NCBI GenBank assembly: GCA_026182355.1
Contig: JAPFBL010001005.1
Location: 36,839-100,838, forward strand
Length of the DNA: 64,000 nucleotides
From: Hermatobates lingyangjiaoensis
Taxonomy: Eukaryota; Arthropoda; Insecta; Hemiptera; Hermatobatidae
Direction: 5' to 3'
The translations under genes were made by a program, and so were the position numbers. This document shows, in pieces, positions 55,078 to 64,000 of the stretch. Within the stretch, counting starts at the first letter, position 1, and each line of letters opens with the position of its first letter. The notes under the pieces were generated by a model, which was not told the origin of the DNA, made no database searches, and worked only from the letters and a program-made list of their open reading frames with translations.

Positions 55078-55620
55078 ATGACACGTGTAAAACAACACCA
55101 ATATAACGTAAGTAGACAGGAAAAAAGTAGTGCCTTATTCTTGCATATAAAAAATGAAAATCATCATATTAATTGGACAGGAGCTAAATTTGTTACCTAT
55201 GAAAAATCAATGTTGTTAAGAAATATTATTGAATCGTCTCCAATTAAATTTAATAGATCTAATATTATAAACATTAGTAACGGTCTCTTCAAACTTGATA
55301 CTTTCGTCACGAGGGCAATAGCCTCTTCAAAGAGGGTTGACAGCTAGCGGATAGTTTTTTACTTTTTCTTACTGTACTCCTTTGTTTCCCCAAACATCCC
55401 TTTCTGGACATTAGTCCTTTCCTGTGCTTTCACCCTTTTAAAATACCACTCTTTCCTCCCACTCTTCTCAACTCCTCACCAGATGTTTTCTGCATCTAGT
55501 GTTCAGTTAGGTTTTTGACTCTGACGAAGATCGCTTGTTACGGTTGAAAGATCTTAGTCTTGTTTTCCCATTTGTTATTGTCGTTTGATCATTGATTGTT
55601 GTTTCACGTGTTTATGTGAA
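55078..55620 (+). pseudogene. PLE family 1 copy, right arm
   Basis: Starts within the nuclease (TRVKQHQYNVSRQEKSSALF) and runs to the stop at 55347, then 3' UTR, ribozyme and (TA)n. Head to head with 54145-55077 and joined without spacer. Confidence 0.75.
55517..55559 (+). ncRNA. Hammerhead ribozyme motif, family A
   Basis: Plus-strand partner of 54102. GACT/AGTC and CTGACGA intact; one stem II base changed (GATCG). Confidence 0.65.
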
Positions 55621-55622
55621 AT

Positions 55623-55660
<38 letters not shown>

Positions 55661-55974
55661 GTTATTTGTAATGCTATCTTATTAGTCTAGTCGAAAGTTT
55701 TGTCCGATTAACATTGTTGTTCCTTTAAATAATGTAAATTTCATTTTCTTAGTTAAAAAATTCTTAGTTCTGCCTAACGTTGGCAACCGAAACGTTGGCA
55801 ACGAGAGTTTAATTTTTTATCCTGGAAAATTGACCGAACCCCGATTAGAGAACACACCTATTCTATAAAACGGTCGATATATTATTGAATCTGTTATATT
55901 ATATATATTTTGCCGGTGTTAAGATTACGCTCATTTGGTTGAGTCCGTTGTTCATGAATCCATTTTAATTAACA

Positions 55975-56460
55975 AGTTGATGACATCTGCTTTGAATTGC
56001 ACACCAATGTCTACAAACGTCTTCTCGACTGGTATAAAGTCCTTCTTCCATAGTGCAATACTAGTTTATAGTACCAACTAACACATGTAGGCAATGAGAC
56101 AGTGTTCTTCCCGAAAACTAACTTCAAGAATTTCTTTACCAGGATTGGGTTCCGGTATTTGTTAAGAAGCTAATAAAATAGATCTTTCTGAGTAATACTT
56201 CTCTCTCCAACTGCATTGGGCATAGTGATTTTTTTTTTCATTGGCTTCTTAACAAATACCGGAACCCAATCCTGGTAAGGAAATTCTTGAAGTTAGTTTT
56301 CGGGAAGAACACTGTCTCATTGCCTACATGTGTTAGTTGGTACTATAAACTATTATTGCGGTATGGAAGAAGGACTTTATACCAGTCGAGAAGACGTTTG
56401 TAGACATTGGTGTGCAATTCAAAGCAGATGTCATCAACTTGTTAATTAAACATATATACA
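55975..56460. repeat. Palindrome of about 215-bp arms
   Basis: Arms 55975-56190 and 56245-56460 are inverted copies (AATTGCACACCAATGTCTAC and complement) around a 55-bp centre. No motif identified; by position it is another PLE-type inverted pair. Confidence 0.65.
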
Positions 56461-56479
56461 CTTTTTCCATGAAAATACG

Positions 56480-56770
56480 ATCCAAAATAGACAAATACAG
56501 TTCAATGTACATAAAGAAATATAGAGAAATTAAAAAACACAAACTTACAGTCTCTAAGTTTTGGTTGAACCGTCTTCAGGAGAGATAAGAGAGGGAAGCC
56601 AAGCGCACTGGTACAGTGCACTGGTACTCCAATCGTCTCTGTACCAGTGCGCTTGGTTTCCCTCTCTTATCTCTCCTGAAGACAGTTCAACCGAAAATTA
56701 GAGACTGTAAGTTTGTGATTTTAATGTCTCTATGTTTCTTTATGTACATTGAACTATAATATTATATAAT
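56480..56770. mobile_element. Solo PLE palindrome with family F2 ribozymes
   Basis: Inverted around about 56625. Ribozyme 56673-56703 (+): CTC, CTGAAGA, GTT/AAC-type stem II, GAAA, GAG; its minus twin is at 56552-56583 with GGTT/AACC but AAAA for GAAA. Confidence 0.6.
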
Positions 56771-56992
56771 TATTAATTGTGTATAGTTCTTTTATCTATT
56801 CTGTAAAATATATTTCCCTAACTGCCATAATAAAACAAACCATCGGACTACCTTCCATTTAACATGTCTACTGTGTGCCATAATTGAATTTCAACAATAA
56901 ATTAAATATTAGAAATGTACAATTCGAATACAGCTGTAAATTATTTCATATTTTCCAATCTTGAAAGAATTTTAGTGAATATTTTCTTCCAG

Positions 56993-57055
56993 AAGAATGT
57001 GACCTGGTGAGCGACATAAAAGTTGAGGACGATCCTTATAATATTCTACGCCCAG
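56993..57055 (+). CDS. Zinc-finger gene B, exon 2
   Basis: A 63-bp exon between CTTCCAG and GTAAAC, encoding EECDLVSDIKVEDDPYNILR and PG, in phase 1/1. An exon 1 was not found just upstream, where PLE palindromes now lie. The surrounding intron also resembles those of genes A and C. Confidence 0.6.
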
Positions 57056-57553
57056 GTAAACTTCTATTTCAGTTATTGCTTTAAATAATATGTTATATTC
57101 AGTTTGCTAATAGTGATTATACAGTAAAAGCCATTAAACCCTATAGACACAGAAATAGAGAATTATTCATCAATCTGACACTAGTATTTTGAGAGGAAGA
57201 AAGCCTGCTGTTCCCGGTGATGGACAATGTCATATATGTGCTGACGATCATTGCTGTAGTCATGTAGACAAATATTTCATAGGAAAATAGATGAGTTATT
57301 GTTTACTTATACTTTTAGGATAGATTATACTAATTATTACTGGTCATTCACTGATAGACAAGGAAGCTTAAACGACAAACAATTCTAGTTTTAATTGTCG
57401 TCTATATTCAGACAAATAAGTCAGGCAATCTTGTAGATATATTTTAAAAGCCCATACACTAATAACTTGTTTTTATTCTGATGTCATTTTACTATATTGC
57501 CGTTGATCCATGATATTAGTATGAGTTGTTTAATATTGAGTGTTGATTTCCAG

Positions 57554-58320
57554 GTGAAGACTGGAGAATGCATGCTAGAAGACTAAAGGAAGTTCAAGTC
57601 AAACTCGTTGACATTGTGAAATCAAAGTCTTTCATTAGTAATGATATCCTAAAGGCTGTGCAAAACCTCAATGTATACCGAAAATTAGAATCTAATGAAA
57701 TCAGCATAGTCAAAGATCAGAACATAGCTAACGGCGAGATAAGAGCAAGAAGAGAGTGCGATGATGTCAGCAGGGTAACATAGCTAATACATTATGCATC
57801 AACATAAAGACACAAGAGGATAATGAGATAACAAATTGTCACAATAACCAGAGCATCAGCGAAGACATTAAATCAGAAGTCGTTATGCAGTATGAACAGG
57901 ACGATACTATATGTTGCAATGTAAAAGAAGAAGTCAGTGATGTGATAACGAGTAGTGACTGTTACAATATTGTTAGCTTATATGTAAAGGCAGAAGATAA
58001 CAGTGGTGGGTTTGAAACTTTGGAAGAACAAACAAAAAAATGCTCTGATAGACAAAGATTTAAGAACTATATTACCTTTGTAGTGACGAAAGAGTAGGTC
58101 GGGTGGTGTGTAGTAGCAGTAAAAAGAGGGCTCTACAAAAAGGCAGAGAAGAATTGTGACAACTAGGAAGACATTTAAATACATCGGGATGCTGATGCCA
58201 CTGAAGATGAGTATAAATGCTACTGTTGTCAACAAGAGTTCACTGAAGAAAGAGACTGGCAGCAGCACATGGGCAAGTTCTGCAAAATATGTAGGGTGTT
58301 TCCCCAAAAACTCAGTCATT
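57554..58320 (+). pseudogene. Zinc-finger gene B, exon 3 region, frameshifted
   Basis: The exon starts after TTTCCAG as GEDWRMHARRLKEVQVKLVD. Compared with gene A, one base is missing near 57775 (AGGGTAACA against AGGGATAGCA), so the frame stops at 57783. The shifted frame stays open to about 58095 with acidic sequence. A further frame carries a zinc-binding stretch, CYCCQQEFTEERDWQQHMG and CKIC, near 58220-58300. Several shifts indicate a pseudogene, unless the assembly contains errors here. Confidence 0.5.
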
Positions 58321-58369
58321 TCTATAGATAATATTGCTAAAGAGATTATGTCATTAAAGGGAAGTGTGT

Positions 58370-59629
58370 TAAAAATGCAGTCAGTGTGATTATCGTTGCA
58401 AAAGTCCACAGAGTATGATAGGACATTACGAAGGCCGTCACAGTCCACGTCGTTTACAGTGTGGCTTTTGTCCTAATAAGGTATTCTCAAGTGTTCATAA
58501 CTTGCAGTGTCACATGCGTCGTTCTCATCTTTTAGGGGCTAGAGTCTTTCGATGCCAAAAGTGCGATTATAGTGCAGGCTATAAGAGTTTTTTAGAAGAG
58601 CATAGATTGTATAATCACGTTAAAAAACCATGTCACCTGTGCGGTTGTCGATTATCTGCTGGAAATATATCTCGACATATAAAAAATGTCCATCACAGGA
58701 GTAAAGATTTATTAAAATGTAATTTTTGTAGCTATTCCACAACTGACAAACGTTACTTATCGGCTCATTTTAAATATCAGCATCCTGGAAAAAGAAAGTG
58801 TTTAAAGGATGACCATTGGTCGTATGAAGCTGAGACAAGTCAAAGTCTTTTGTATGACAGAATTGCTAAACATGGTAAACAAGCGTATAAATATACTTGC
58901 CAGCCATGTAATATGACATTTACATTTAAATATCTACTCGAGAACCACACCAAATGGGAGCACTCTACTGAAGTCATTTTCAGTTGTTCTCTTTGCAGTT
59001 ATTCGAGTAAGAGAAAAGATGTATATTTCAGTCATTTGAATTTACAACATAGGAATCAATCAGAGTTTCAGTGTTGCCAATGCAAGAAGGTTTGTAAAAA
59101 TAGTGAAATGTTTCAAAAGCATGTTTACACTGCTCATAATCCATTTGAAATTACATATTACTGTGATTTGTGCGCTTACAAGAGTGTCTGGAAACATAAT
59201 CTGCGAATGCATATAGAGCGTAAACATCGATATGGAATATATAAATGTCAGAACTGCAGCCTCCAAACATCGTCTAGGAGAATATTAAGAGCTCATGTTA
59301 TGCGAATTCATAAAGGTCAAAAGCAAAAGAGTGAGTTTTGTTGTTTTTATTGTTCATATAAAACTAATCTTAAAGGTAATTTTAGAATGCATATTGAGTG
59401 CAAACATCGATATGGAATTATAAATTGTCGTGACTGCAGTTTTCAAACATCGTTCAGGAGAATATTAAGATCTCATGTTAAGCGAACTCATAAATGTCAA
59501 AAGCGTGAGTTTTGTTGTTTTTATTGTTCATTTAAAACAAATTATAGAAGTAGTTTTATAAAGCATATTGAGTGGAAACATCGATATGGAGTATATAAAT
59601 GTCGGACTGCAGTTTTAAATATCGTCTAG
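58370..59629 (+). CDS. Zinc-finger gene B, C2H2 array (about 12-13 fingers)
   Basis: An ORF with about 12 C2H2 fingers (CX2C-X12-HX3-5H), starting CGFCPNKVFSSVHNLQCHMR; one more finger (CSQCDYRCKSPQSMIGHYEG) overlaps the apparent start at 58415. So the true ORF extends upstream and is cut by a stop at about 58366. The last six fingers form a two-finger module (CDLCAYKS plus CQNCSLQT types) repeated about three times, each with the linker KHRYG. The final module is broken by a 1-base deletion that gives CRTAVLNIV and a stop; the original frame continues for several codons. Likely a poly-zinc-finger transcription factor or a recent pseudogene. Confidence 0.7.
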
Positions 59630-59639
59630 GAGATCATTA

Positions 59640-60345
59640 AGAGCTCATGTTAAGCGAATTCATAAAGATCAAAAGAGTTAATTTTTTTGTTTTTATTGTT
59701 CATATAAAATAATTCATAGAAGTAATTTTTTAAATTATATTCTGAGGCTACATATGAAGAATGTTTGATACTTGAACACCATGAAATGTATACCACTTAT
59801 CAACAGGAAGTGTCCTTATTGATATATTATCGGTAGTTAATAAGTGTCTTATCATTATGTAATATTGATTATAAACTTATGTGATTTTTGATTGGTGTTA
59901 AATTTTTTTTCTAGATAATTTCCTTTTTGTCTGAAAACTAAATGTTTATACACTCAATTGATGTATTTGTGAGTCCTTTTTTTAATTTTCATGTACAGGT
60001 TTCCTATTTACAAACAGAACTGTGTCAGATATTTTCCATTATGTGATGGAGGGTATGGTGTTTCAAATGGACACATGTCTGTCACACTAGTGTGTTAGTT
60101 TCAATGTCAAAGTAGATGTGATAGGTTTATAAGTTCTGTTGGTATTGGCTTTCTCTTTCAAGAGTCAAATCTAAGCTATGACTCAGCTTGTATTTCGCTT
60201 TGTAGCTTCACTTTTCATAACTGGTTCTAAATATTCCATTTCTCTAGAATAATGATGATTGGTTATGAATGTATTTCATCATTTTGCTGAATCATGTATT
60301 TCAAAATTATGTTTGTAAAGGAAAAATCTAAATATATAGTTATTA
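59640..60345. other. 3' flank of zinc-finger gene B
   Basis: The decayed finger sequence continues to about 59770, then AT-rich sequence, presumably 3' UTR and intergenic. Nothing else recognised. Confidence 0.4.
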
Positions 60346-60349
60346 AGCG

Positions 60350-60625
60350 CAAGAATAGGTCATTGGTTAACGTACACGATTATGGGCTGTGAGTCAGTGT
60401 TTCAATACCCACCTGGCAGTCTATTTATTCACTCCGGGAGGTGAATAAATCTGCCTTTGGACGTTAAGCCGTCAGTCCTGGGCCTGTACGATGTCAGGGC
60501 TTGTTAAAGATCCCTACTCGAAATGAACTTGAGTTAGGCAAAATTTATGACACCCAATGTAGAATCGCACATCGCAAATCTTGTATATGGCTGACATTTA
60601 CACAAGATAGAGGATCGGTTACACA
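60350..60625 (+). mobile_element. tRNA-derived SINE
   Basis: An A-box-like TTGGTTAACGTACACG, a B-box-like GTGTTTCAATACCCACC, and a body shared with 21178-21345 (TTTATTCACTCCGGGAGGTG, GGACGTTAAGCCGTC). It ends in an A-rich tail with TTATTATT. Confidence 0.65.
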
Positions 60626-60839
60626 ATGAAAAAAAATTATTATTATATAGCGGAATGACTAGGTCCTTTGTTTGGTGATCTCCGTATGATAGTTTTACCT
60701 GAACATTGACTAAGAATTGATACCAACGATGCTTGTCAGGCTACACAGCAAACTATCTAGGGTGTGCATAGGATACATAGGGGATTAACATATATATTTT
60801 CGACACTTAATATTATTAAGAAATGTAGAAGCCTGCATT

Positions 60840-61795
60840 AGATCTAGGACAACACTTTCAGTAGATGAAATGCCCCTTGCAGCCGGAGAGAGAAAGAACA
60901 TACAATGAAAAGAAATAAAGGCAACCTAAGTAGAAATATTATGAAAGATAATATTTAAGTATTATATCTAGAAAATAACCGTACGATGCTGCATATAATT
61001 GAATTGTTAAGTATAAAGGAGAAGTCAAACCTTAACGATCAGACCAATTGTTTTTCCAGTGTTTTAATGTTACATACGTGAAAAAGGTACAATAACTAGA
61101 TAGTGGTTTAAGTAATGTGTAAAATATTGATGTAGGGTATTTATAACGAAACCTATTAAGAAAATGTTACGATTGGATTTATTAAGGTAGATTGCAAATA
61201 CAAATGTTTATTTCATTATTTGTTATGTTTAAATTAAGTTATTGTTATTGCATATATGTATTGTGTTGTAATTTTTTTTTTGAGGTTTGAGGTCCAATGA
61301 TTTATTTAAACTAGTCCTTTTGCCGACGTTAAGTCATTATAATTTATGTCATCTTCAGGGCTACAACATGATTGTTTTAAACAATTAGCACTACTATTTG
61401 GTAATTTATTACATTTTACATTTTAAAATGTAATAAATGAAGATGTAGCCCTGAAGAAGACATAAATTATATGTCGAAACGTCGGCAAAAGGACTAGTTT
61501 AAATCATTGGCCCTCAAACCTCAAAAAAAAAATTACATCATATAAATATTGGGTCAAGAAAACAAATCATGATGTATATGTATTGTATTCAGTTTGCAAA
61601 ATGAAATTCCTTGATAATGGTCATTGTCGACAAATGGTCGCCCCCACTGTAAATAGGAAATTAAAAGTAAATCATTCCGTATGTTGATTTATATGATACA
61701 TGACTCAGAAAACTCGAGAAGGTTTGTAGGAAGCATACAAGACTTAAATTAGGCAAGTTATTTAATGAAACAATATATATATATATATATATATA
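60840..61795 (+). pseudogene. PLE family 2 relic with a nested family C palindrome
   Basis: 60845-61085 matches the nuclease end of family 2 (ACGATGCTGCATATAATTGA) with many stops. Its 3' part resumes at 61600-61775 (GAAAACTCGAGAAGGTTTGT to AATGAAACA) before (TA)n. Between them, 61265-61560, lies a family C palindrome, ribozyme 61448-61486 (+) intact and 61322-61361 (-) degraded. Confidence 0.7.
61448..61486 (+). ncRNA. Hammerhead ribozyme motif, family C
   Basis: GCC/GGC, CTGAAGA, GACATA/TATGTC, GAAA, ACGTC. Core intact. Confidence 0.7.
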
Positions 61796-62171
61796 TTTCA
61801 TTAAATATTATTAAATTGTTTTTCCTTTTATTTTTAACTTATTTATTCATATTCATATATATTTATATTTTTTTCCCTTTTTTTTTTCTTTTTCTTTTTT
61901 TGTAATATATTTATATATTTTTTATTATTATTTATTATTATATATATATATTTTTTTTTATTTTCTTTCTTTTTTTATAATATTTAATTTATAATTTATA
62001 ATTTTATATTTTTATCTATTGCTTTTGCTTTCTCCGCTCTCCGACGTTTAGTGCCTAGCTCCTTTTTTACGCTAGTGCTGCTCTCTTCGGTTGACTCTTT
62101 ATTTCTTCATTCGCGCTCCGTTCTTCGACGTGGGGAGATCTCTCTCACTTCGTCCTCTCTTCTAGTCTACT

Positions 62172-62205
62172 CTCCTGATGACGAACAACAGTTCGAAATA
62201 TTGAA
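62172..62205 (+). ncRNA. Hammerhead ribozyme motif, family J
   Basis: CTGATGA, stem II GAAC/GTTC with AACA loop, GAAA, stem III AATATT. Stem I (CTC/GAA) is imperfect. In a solo pLTR that ends at the TA tract 62260-62285. Confidence 0.55.
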
Positions 62206-62681
62206 TTCTGTAAGTTTTCTTTGTATTGTCTTTTCTGTGTCGTGCTTTTAATTTAAAGTTATATATATATATATATAATATATATGGATAAAGTTATCAC
62301 TGTCAAATAGAAACAAAATTATAGTTTATCGGGACTCCGAAAGTGCGTCAGGTTCAATTTAACTCTCTTAACCACGGTTTCATTTTTCGCTTAAAACGTT
62401 TTTCATAGGTGCAAGTATAAAATTTTCAGTAGAAATACTAAATATTACAATAAGTCTTAATGAAATACTTAATATTTCTATTTTTTAATGTAATTTTATA
62501 TTTTTGTCTATGAAACGTCGTAAATACCAAAACGTTGGGATGAGAGTTTAATTTGAACCCCAAGGACTAACCATCTCCTCATATATTTTTTTATTTTGTA
62601 TATATATATATAAAAAAACAATTATAATATGTAATAAATAATAACGTTTAAAAAAAACATCAAAAATATTCATAGCCACAA

Positions 62682-62722
62682 CTCAGGCATATATCGACAA
62701 TCGTCCGTCATCTTCAGGGGAC
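62682..62722 (-). ncRNA. Degenerate hammerhead-like motif, family K
   Basis: Like 46466-46504, with GATA. The next 900 bp (62730-63620) follow the same order as 46510-47410, indicating tandem duplication of the zinc-finger 5' region. Confidence 0.4.
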
Positions 62723-63210
62723 GAAATGCCCCACAGCAAGGTAGTGTATTGATACAGTCTGTCACTTTACTTGAGCATTGAGTCATGAAAGGGAGTATTT
62801 CTATGAAGGCTTTGTTATAATTTACATACTTATTTATCTCAATAAAATGATCTCACTACCTTTCTGAATAAGCCATACATGTTGTTCATTTTCCCTTCAT
62901 ACTCAATACATATGGAATTCCACAAATCAAATTAAGAATCAGACATAATAAAGCTAATCAATACAATTTATTTACAAGGAGTTATTACAAGAAGAAGCAA
63001 GTTGTCAGATATAACCAGTTGATATATTTATTTTACTTATTTTTGGACTAGTATTAATAAAATTGATCAAATATGCGTTAAAAGCAATATACAGAAGTAA
63101 AACCCAATATTCTAGCAATTATTAGTAAATAAATACAAAACATGGTATCGGCTTAGAGAAAGTCTTACAACACTGCCTGAAACCTCTTCATGTGTTGTAT
63201 TTTGAAGACA

Positions 63211-63238
63211 ATGTTGGGATATTTGAAAATGAAAAAAG
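63211..63238 (+). CDS. Zinc-finger gene C, exon 1
   Basis: ATGTTGGGATATTTGAAAAT starts nine codons plus 1 nt before a GTGAAG donor. Phase 1 fits the exon at 63627. It is colinear with exon 1 of gene A, though the peptide differs (MLGYLKMKK) and the start codon is uncertain. Confidence 0.4.
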
Positions 63239-63626
63239 GTGAAGTGATTTTTACTTGAAAATTAATTATTGAATTATTCGATTCATGATTTAAGTCACAT
63301 TTTGTCTTCAACCGTGCTTGAAAATGCTACAGAAAGTTATAAAAACATCTTTTTTTATATATATAGAAATTATTTATTAGCTGTTATATTCAGATACGTA
63401 TACTGTGTTAAAGTAATATATGATTTGTAAAATACAGTTCCCTAACTGACATATTAACAAAAAAATAGTTGGAAACTTTAATAGGTTAACTTAATCATTT
63501 CTTCCGTGTGCTATCATTGTATAACAATAACATAAATGATAGAGGGATATGTTCAATTCTAATACAGCTGCAAATTATTACGTCTATTCCAATCTTGAAA
63601 GAGTTTTAATAAATATTTTCTTACAG

Positions 63627-63689
63627 AAGAATGTGACTTGGTGAGCGACATTAAAGTTGAGGAGGATCCTTACGATGCTTTACGTTCAG
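63627..63689 (+). CDS. Zinc-finger gene C, exon 2
   Basis: A 63-bp exon between CTTACAG and GTAAAC encodes EECDLVSDIKVEEDPYDALR and SG with the same phases as genes A and B. The rest of gene C lies beyond the right edge. The 310 bp after it are intron-like, with no further feature seen. Confidence 0.6.
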
Positions 63690-64000
63690 GTAAACTTGTA
63701 TTATTGTTATTGCTTTGAATAATATGTAATATTGAGTTTAGTAACTGGAATGATACAGGTAAACGCTTATACACCGTAAACATAATCTGTTCCCGATCAT
63801 GGAGGGTGTCGTATATATGCAGAAGATCACTGCTCTAGTCATTTAGACAAATATTTAGGCTTACCAATATTTCATAGGATAATAGATGAGTTATTGTTTT
63901 ATTTGTTTAACGTTTACTATATTTTAAGATTCCTTAAAATAAGTATTACTAGTCATTCAATGATAGGCAAGGAATTAAATAACATACAATCCTATTTTTT

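Noticed and set aside
57978..58448. 156-codon minus ORF with membrane-like segments
   Set aside because: Antisense to zinc-finger gene B exon 3 and the first finger; A/T-rich antisense often looks hydrophobic.
62051..62251. 66-codon Ser/Leu-rich ORF
   Set aside because: It overlaps the family J ribozyme in a solo pLTR; not similar to the EGLLP peptide of families 2 and 3.

Overview
The window is AT-rich, intron-rich and crowded with transposons, so it comes from an animal nuclear genome. The repeat set (Penelope-like elements, Helitron, Merlin, piggyBac, hAT, a LINE, tRNA-derived SINEs) and a C2H2 zinc-finger family with short acidic leader exons suggest an arthropod, perhaps an insect. The species cannot be named from the sequence alone. 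No bacterial, CRISPR or rRNA features were seen.

Host genes. (1) A SARNP/CIP29-like gene (SAP-domain RNA/DNA-binding protein) runs on the minus strand from an ATG at 26524. It has five phase-compatible coding exons at 26.5, 26.3, 20.3, 14.4 and 11.8 kb, and its 3' end was not found. Its introns hold three minisatellites and many transposons. (2) A divergent plus-strand first exon (26748-26831) shares the promoter gap with it. (3) An intact 286-codon ORF at 35196-36056 follows a good splice acceptor. It looks like a Merlin/IS1595-type transposase that has lost catalytic residues, possibly a domesticated gene. (4) Three tandem copies of a C2H2 zinc-finger gene (A 47.0-48.4 kb, B 57.0-59.6 kb, C from 63.2 kb) share the same exon lengths and phases. 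A and B are broken. (5) An orphan terminal exon with a 16-bp duplication lies at 39.96-40.18 kb.

Transposons. Penelope-like elements (PLEs) dominate. At least six coding families (RT and/or GIY-YIG endonuclease) and more non-coding ends are present, usually as head-to-head inverted copies bounded by (TA)n tracts. The ends carry hammerhead-ribozyme folds in about a dozen sequence families, many with intact cores and compensating stems. In two families the ribozyme is followed directly by an ORF ending EGLLPxxTNIY, which looks like the N terminus of the element protein. Other elements: a Helitron inserted exactly between A and T of a second repeat, a Merlin relic with 8-bp target duplications, an internally deleted piggyBac, a hAT MITE with a perfect 8-bp duplication, inverted LINE 3' ends and tRNA-derived SINEs.

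Large repeats. A direct segmental duplication of about 4.4 kb links 6.78-11.25 kb and 49.57-53.88 kb. A 92-bp satellite with higher-order structure fills 40.2-44.13 kb. Minisatellites of 46, 85 and 49 bp lie in the introns of the SARNP-like gene. The 85-bp one repeats the end of exon 4 together with its 5' splice site.
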